Notes under the pieces: generated by a model
The model's database searches: none
Told to the model about the DNA's origin: nothing
What the model saw: the letters and a program-made list of their open reading frames with translations, nothing else
In this document: positions 61,352-64,000 of the stretch, in pieces
Numbering within the stretch: the first letter of the stretch is position 1
Layout: every line of letters begins with the position of its first letter
Assembly (NCBI RefSeq): GCF_000620625.1
Contig: NZ_JIAW01000006.1
Span: forward strand, 248,001 to 312,000
Reading direction: 5' to 3'
DNA: 64,000 bases
DNA from: Mycobacterium sp. URHB0044
Lineage (GTDB): Bacteria; Actinomycetota; Actinomycetes; Mycobacteriales; Mycobacteriaceae
Position numbers and translations under genes: made by a program

Positions 61352-62520
61352 TCCTCACCCCCCTGCCTGCCAAGGCCGGCGTTGCCGCGACCGCGGCACT
61401 GCTGACCGGGCTCTCCCTCGTTGGCTGCACCGCAAAGGATTCGGCTCAGTCGACCGACGGCGGCAAGACCGGCCCCGGGCAGATCACGGTCGCCGCGTCC
61501 GACACCGAATGTCAGCTGTCGGGCACTGAGGCGACCACCGGTCCCAGCACGTTCGTGGTCACCAACAACGGCACCAAGGTCACCGAGTTCTACGTCTACG
61601 GCGAGGGCGAGCGGGTGATGGGCGAGGTGGAGAACATCTCCCCCGGACTGGAGCGCAAGCTGATCGTCCAGCTGACCGAGCCCGGCACCTACCAGACGTC
61701 GTGCCGGCCCGGGATGATCGGCGACGGCCTCCGCGGCGAGTTCAAGGTGACCGGCGACGCCGTTCAGATCGACACCGAGGGCAAGTTCAAGGAAGCCGCC
61801 GACAGCTACAAGCGCTACGTGATCAGCCAGTCCGACGCGTTGGTGACCGCCACCGAGGCGTTCGTGGCGGCCGTGAAGGCCAAGGACGTCGCGTCCGCGA
61901 AGGCGCAGTTCCCCACCTCGCGGGTGTACTGGGAGCGCATCGAGCCGGTCGCGGAGTCGTTCCCCAACGACCTCGACCCGCGCGTCGACCTGCGTGAGGC
62001 CGACCTCGAGCCCGGGCAGAAGTGGACCGGCTTCCACCGCCTGGAGAAGGACCTCTGGGTGACGGGCCTGCAGCCCGACTCCAACGCGATTGCCGACCAG
62101 TTGGTCGCAGACGTCAAGGAGCTCAACGCGGGTGTGAAGGCCCCGGACTGGACCATCGACTCCACCCAAATCGCCGGTGGCGCACAGGGTCTGCTCGACG
62201 AGGTCTCGGCAAGCAAGATCAGCGGCGAAGAGGACATCTTCAGCCACACCGACCTCTGGGACTTCCAGGCGAACGTCGAGGGCTCGCAGACCGCCGTGGC
62301 GTCGGTGCGACCGATCCTCGACGAGCGCAACGCCGAACTCGGCAAGAAGGTCGACCAGCGGTTCGCCGAAGTCGAGGCGCTGCTGGCCAAGTACCGCCAG
62401 GGCGACGGCTTCGTGTCCTACGACAAGGTGACCGAGCCGCAACGCCAGGAACTGTCCCGCGCGATCGACGCCCTCGGCAAGGAAGTCAGTCAGGTGCAAG
62501 GTGTCATCGCACCCCAGTGA
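61348..62520 (+). CDS. efeO: EfeO iron-binding lipoprotein (cupredoxin plus M75 domain)
   Basis: A 390-residue protein. GTG start; lipobox LSLVGC at about residues 22-27. N-terminal cupredoxin domain (VTNNGTKVTEFYVYGEGERV, TYQTSCRPGMIGDGLRGEF) and C-terminal M75-type helical domain with HxxE in GFHRLEKDLWV. It receives and passes iron to EfeU with EfeB. It overlaps efeB by 20 bases. Confidence 0.92.
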   Translation: MILTPLPAKAGVAATAALLTGLSLVGCTAKDSAQSTDGGKTGPGQITVAASDTECQLSGTEATTGPSTFVVTNNGTKVTEFYVYGEGERVMGEVENISPGLERKLIVQLTEPGTYQTSCRPGMIGDGLRGEFKVTGDAVQIDTEGKFKEAADSYKRYVISQSDALVTATEAFVAAVKAKDVASAKAQFPTSRVYWERIEPVAESFPNDLDPRVDLREADLEPGQKWTGFHRLEKDLWVTGLQPDSNAIADQLVADVKELNAGVKAPDWTIDSTQIAGGAQGLLDEVSASKISGEEDIFSHTDLWDFQANVEGSQTAVASVRPILDERNAELGKKVDQRFAEVEALLAKYRQGDGFVSYDKVTEPQRQELSRAIDALGKEVSQVQGVIAPQ

Positions 62521-63823
62521 TCAGGCGCCGGAAGTGACTCCGGCCGAACCTGATTCGACGCGAACGGGACTGTCGCGGCGCAAGCTGTTCGGTGCGGCCG
62601 GAGTGGGCGTGGCCGTGGTCGGCGCGGCCAGCGCGGGTGCCCTGGCCGGCAGGGCGTCAGCGGCCGCAACCGAGCTCGGGCTGCACCAGCCGGTGCCGTT
62701 CCGCGGCGAACGCCAGGCCGGGATCATCACTCCGGCACAGGATCGCATGCACTTCGCGTCCTTCGACGTCACCACCGACAACCGTGAAGACGTCGTGGCG
62801 ATGCTCAAGGAGTGGACCGCCATGGCCGAGCGGATGACGCGCGGCGACGAGGCCGTGGCGGACGGCGCGATCGGGCTCAATCCGTATGCGCCGCCCGCGG
62901 ATACCGGTGAGGCCCTTGGTCTTCCGGCCTCAGCGCTGACGCTGACCATCGGGTTCGGCCCGTCCTTCTTCGAGAAGGACGGCAAGGATAGGTTCGGCAT
63001 CGCCGATCAGCGCCCGGCCGGGCTGGCCGATCTGCCGAAGTTCACCAACGAGATCCTCGACCCCGCCAAGTGCGGCGGCGACATCTGCATCCAAGCCTGC
63101 GCCAACGACCCGCAGGTCGCCGTGCACGCCGTCCGGAACCTCGCCCGCGTCGGCTTCGGCACCGTCGCGGTGCGGTACTCACAACTCGGGTTCGGTCGCA
63201 CCTCCTCGACGACGCGTGAACAGTCCACCCCCCGAAACATGCTCGGGTTCAAGGACGGAACCAACAACATCAAGGCCGAGGACACCGCGACGCTGGACAA
63301 GAACGTCTGGGTCGCCAAGGGTGACGGTCCCGACTGGCTGGCCGGCGGCAGCTACCTCGTGACACGGCGCATCCGCAACCGGATCGAAGCGTGGGATCGC
63401 ACGACGCTGCGCGAGCAGGAGCGGGTGATCGGCAGGCAGAAGGGCAGCGGCGCACCCAACGGGTACGACGACGAGTTCGCGCCGGTGGACTTCGACATCA
63501 AGGACGCCAAGGGAATTCCGCTCGTCGACGTCGACGCCCACGTCCGGCTGGTGTCCCCCGATCACCTCGGCGGCATCAAGATGCTGCGGCGCGGCTACAA
63601 CTTCACCGACGGCTCCGACGGATTCGGCCACCTGGACGCCGGCCTGTTCTTCATCGCCTTCGTGCGCAACCCGGCGACGAACTTCATTCCCGTGCTGTCG
63701 CAGATGTCGACAGATGCGTTGAACGAGTACATCTTCCACACCGGCACAGCGGTCTTCGCCTGTCCGCCGGGGATACCCGAAGGCGACTCGTCGGCCTACT
63801 GGGGTTCGACGCTGTTCGGCTGA
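62501..63823 (+). CDS. efeB: EfeB dye-decolorizing heme peroxidase, Tat-exported
   Basis: A 440-residue DyP-type peroxidase. Twin-arginine signal SRRKLFGAAGVGVAVVGAAS (about residues 25-55). GFKDGTNNI is the DyP GxxDG motif with the catalytic Asp, and the heme-binding His is in DVDAHVRLVSPDH. It oxidises ferrous iron or releases it from heme outside the membrane. GTG start at 62501 was chosen because the twin-Arg segment follows soon after. Its 3' end overlaps a minus-strand frame. Confidence 0.93.
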   Translation: MSSHPSDQAPEVTPAEPDSTRTGLSRRKLFGAAGVGVAVVGAASAGALAGRASAAATELGLHQPVPFRGERQAGIITPAQDRMHFASFDVTTDNREDVVAMLKEWTAMAERMTRGDEAVADGAIGLNPYAPPADTGEALGLPASALTLTIGFGPSFFEKDGKDRFGIADQRPAGLADLPKFTNEILDPAKCGGDICIQACANDPQVAVHAVRNLARVGFGTVAVRYSQLGFGRTSSTTREQSTPRNMLGFKDGTNNIKAEDTATLDKNVWVAKGDGPDWLAGGSYLVTRRIRNRIEAWDRTTLREQERVIGRQKGSGAPNGYDDEFAPVDFDIKDAKGIPLVDVDAHVRLVSPDHLGGIKMLRRGYNFTDGSDGFGHLDAGLFFIAFVRNPATNFIPVLSQMSTDALNEYIFHTGTAVFACPPGIPEGDSSAYWGSTLFG

Positions 63824-64000
63824 GCCTCGGCGTCGTCGGGGTCATCGGCTTCGCCGGTGTCTTCCTCGACCGGTTCTTCGACGGACTCGGGCTCGGCTTC
63901 TTCCTCGGCGTCGTCCTCACCCTCGCCGGGCTCGACCTCGACCTGCGCCTCGTCAGCCTCGTCGGTCTCGTCGACCGCCTCGTCCTCCGGCTCCAGTTCC
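63796..64000 (-). CDS. Acidic C-terminal tail of a gene running off the right edge
   Basis: The minus strand reads from the window edge through ELEPEDEAVDETDEADEAQV, EVEPGEGEDDAEEEAEPESV, and EEPVEEDTGEADDPDDAEAQ to a stop at 63796. About 67 residues, more than half Glu/Asp, with no stop up to the edge. The reverse-complement frame on the plus strand is Leu/Val-rich and could mislead. The rest of the gene is outside the window; no family can be named. It overlaps the efeB 3' end by 28 bases. Confidence 0.5.
   Translation of the reverse strand, partial: ELEPEDEAVDETDEADEAQVEVEPGEGEDDAEEEAEPESVEEPVEEDTGEADDPDDAEAQPNSVEPQ

Overview
This window is high-GC actinobacterial chromosome and almost certainly comes from a Mycobacterium/Mycolicibacterium species. 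The evidence is a PGRS-type glycine-repeat protein, a DUF4185 secreted protein, a PknG-GlnH-GlnX type signalling cluster, and the block ppx2 - DUF501 - ftsB-like - eno - lpqU, which has the gene order known from M. tuberculosis Rv1026 to Rv1022. The kdp potassium locus lies close to that block, as in other mycobacteria. No rRNA, complete insertion sequence or CRISPR array is visible. One tRNA gene is present.

Layout. 1-8 kb: envelope and secreted proteins (DUF4185 protein with a small secreted partner, a PGRS protein without a PE domain), an MFS transporter, a zinc-ribbon membrane protein, and a frameshifted secreted-protein gene. 8.2-13.7 kb: an accessory island with less biased codon use. 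It holds an AAA ATPase/PIN-like nuclease pair, an unknown gene coupled to an XRE/ImmA-IrrE metalloprotease, a broken tyrosine-integrase tail, a 52-residue membrane peptide and an Mrr-type restriction endonuclease. The island abuts the 3' end of a tRNA-Leu(UAA) gene. 14-18.2 kb: a FadR-type GntR regulator and a likely catabolic operon (MFS permease, cytosolic NMT1/THI5-like protein, ornithine cyclodeaminase-like enzyme).

18.2-25.9 kb (minus strand): a secreted mycobacterial protein, then a tightly overlapping operon read as hybrid histidine kinase, CheY-like regulator, receiver-nucleotidyl cyclase, PGM1-like ATP-grasp peptide ligase, and gamma-glutamylcyclotransferase-like protein. 26-37.1 kb (minus strand): an eight-gene operon read as GlnX-like membrane sensor, GlnH-like lipoprotein, coiled-coil protein, PknG-like kinase, PP2C phosphatase, vWA protein, FHA protein, and LuxR-type ATPase regulator. 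Nearly all junctions overlap by 1-4 bases. The kinase, phosphatase and FHA protein all begin with related zinc ribbons.

37.2-47.8 kb (plus strand): a small membrane peptide, kdpFABCDE in one direction, and a KimA-like potassium importer, making a potassium-uptake region. 47.8-55.9 kb: methyltransferase, large PLP amino-acid decarboxylase, alpha/beta hydrolase, propionyl-CoA synthetase, Rieske oxygenase, and a 35-residue Cys-rich metallothionein-like peptide. 55.9-60.2 kb: the conserved ppx2-DUF501-ftsB-eno-lpqU block. 60.3-63.8 kb: the efeUOB iron-uptake operon behind an IdeR-like box. A very acidic C-terminus of a minus-strand gene runs off the right edge.

The strongest candidates for undescribed systems are the two overlapping signalling operons (the kinase/cyclase/peptide-ligase set and the zinc-ribbon PknG set) and the ATPase-PIN pair in the island. 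All functional statements rest on reading motifs and gene order; no database search was run.
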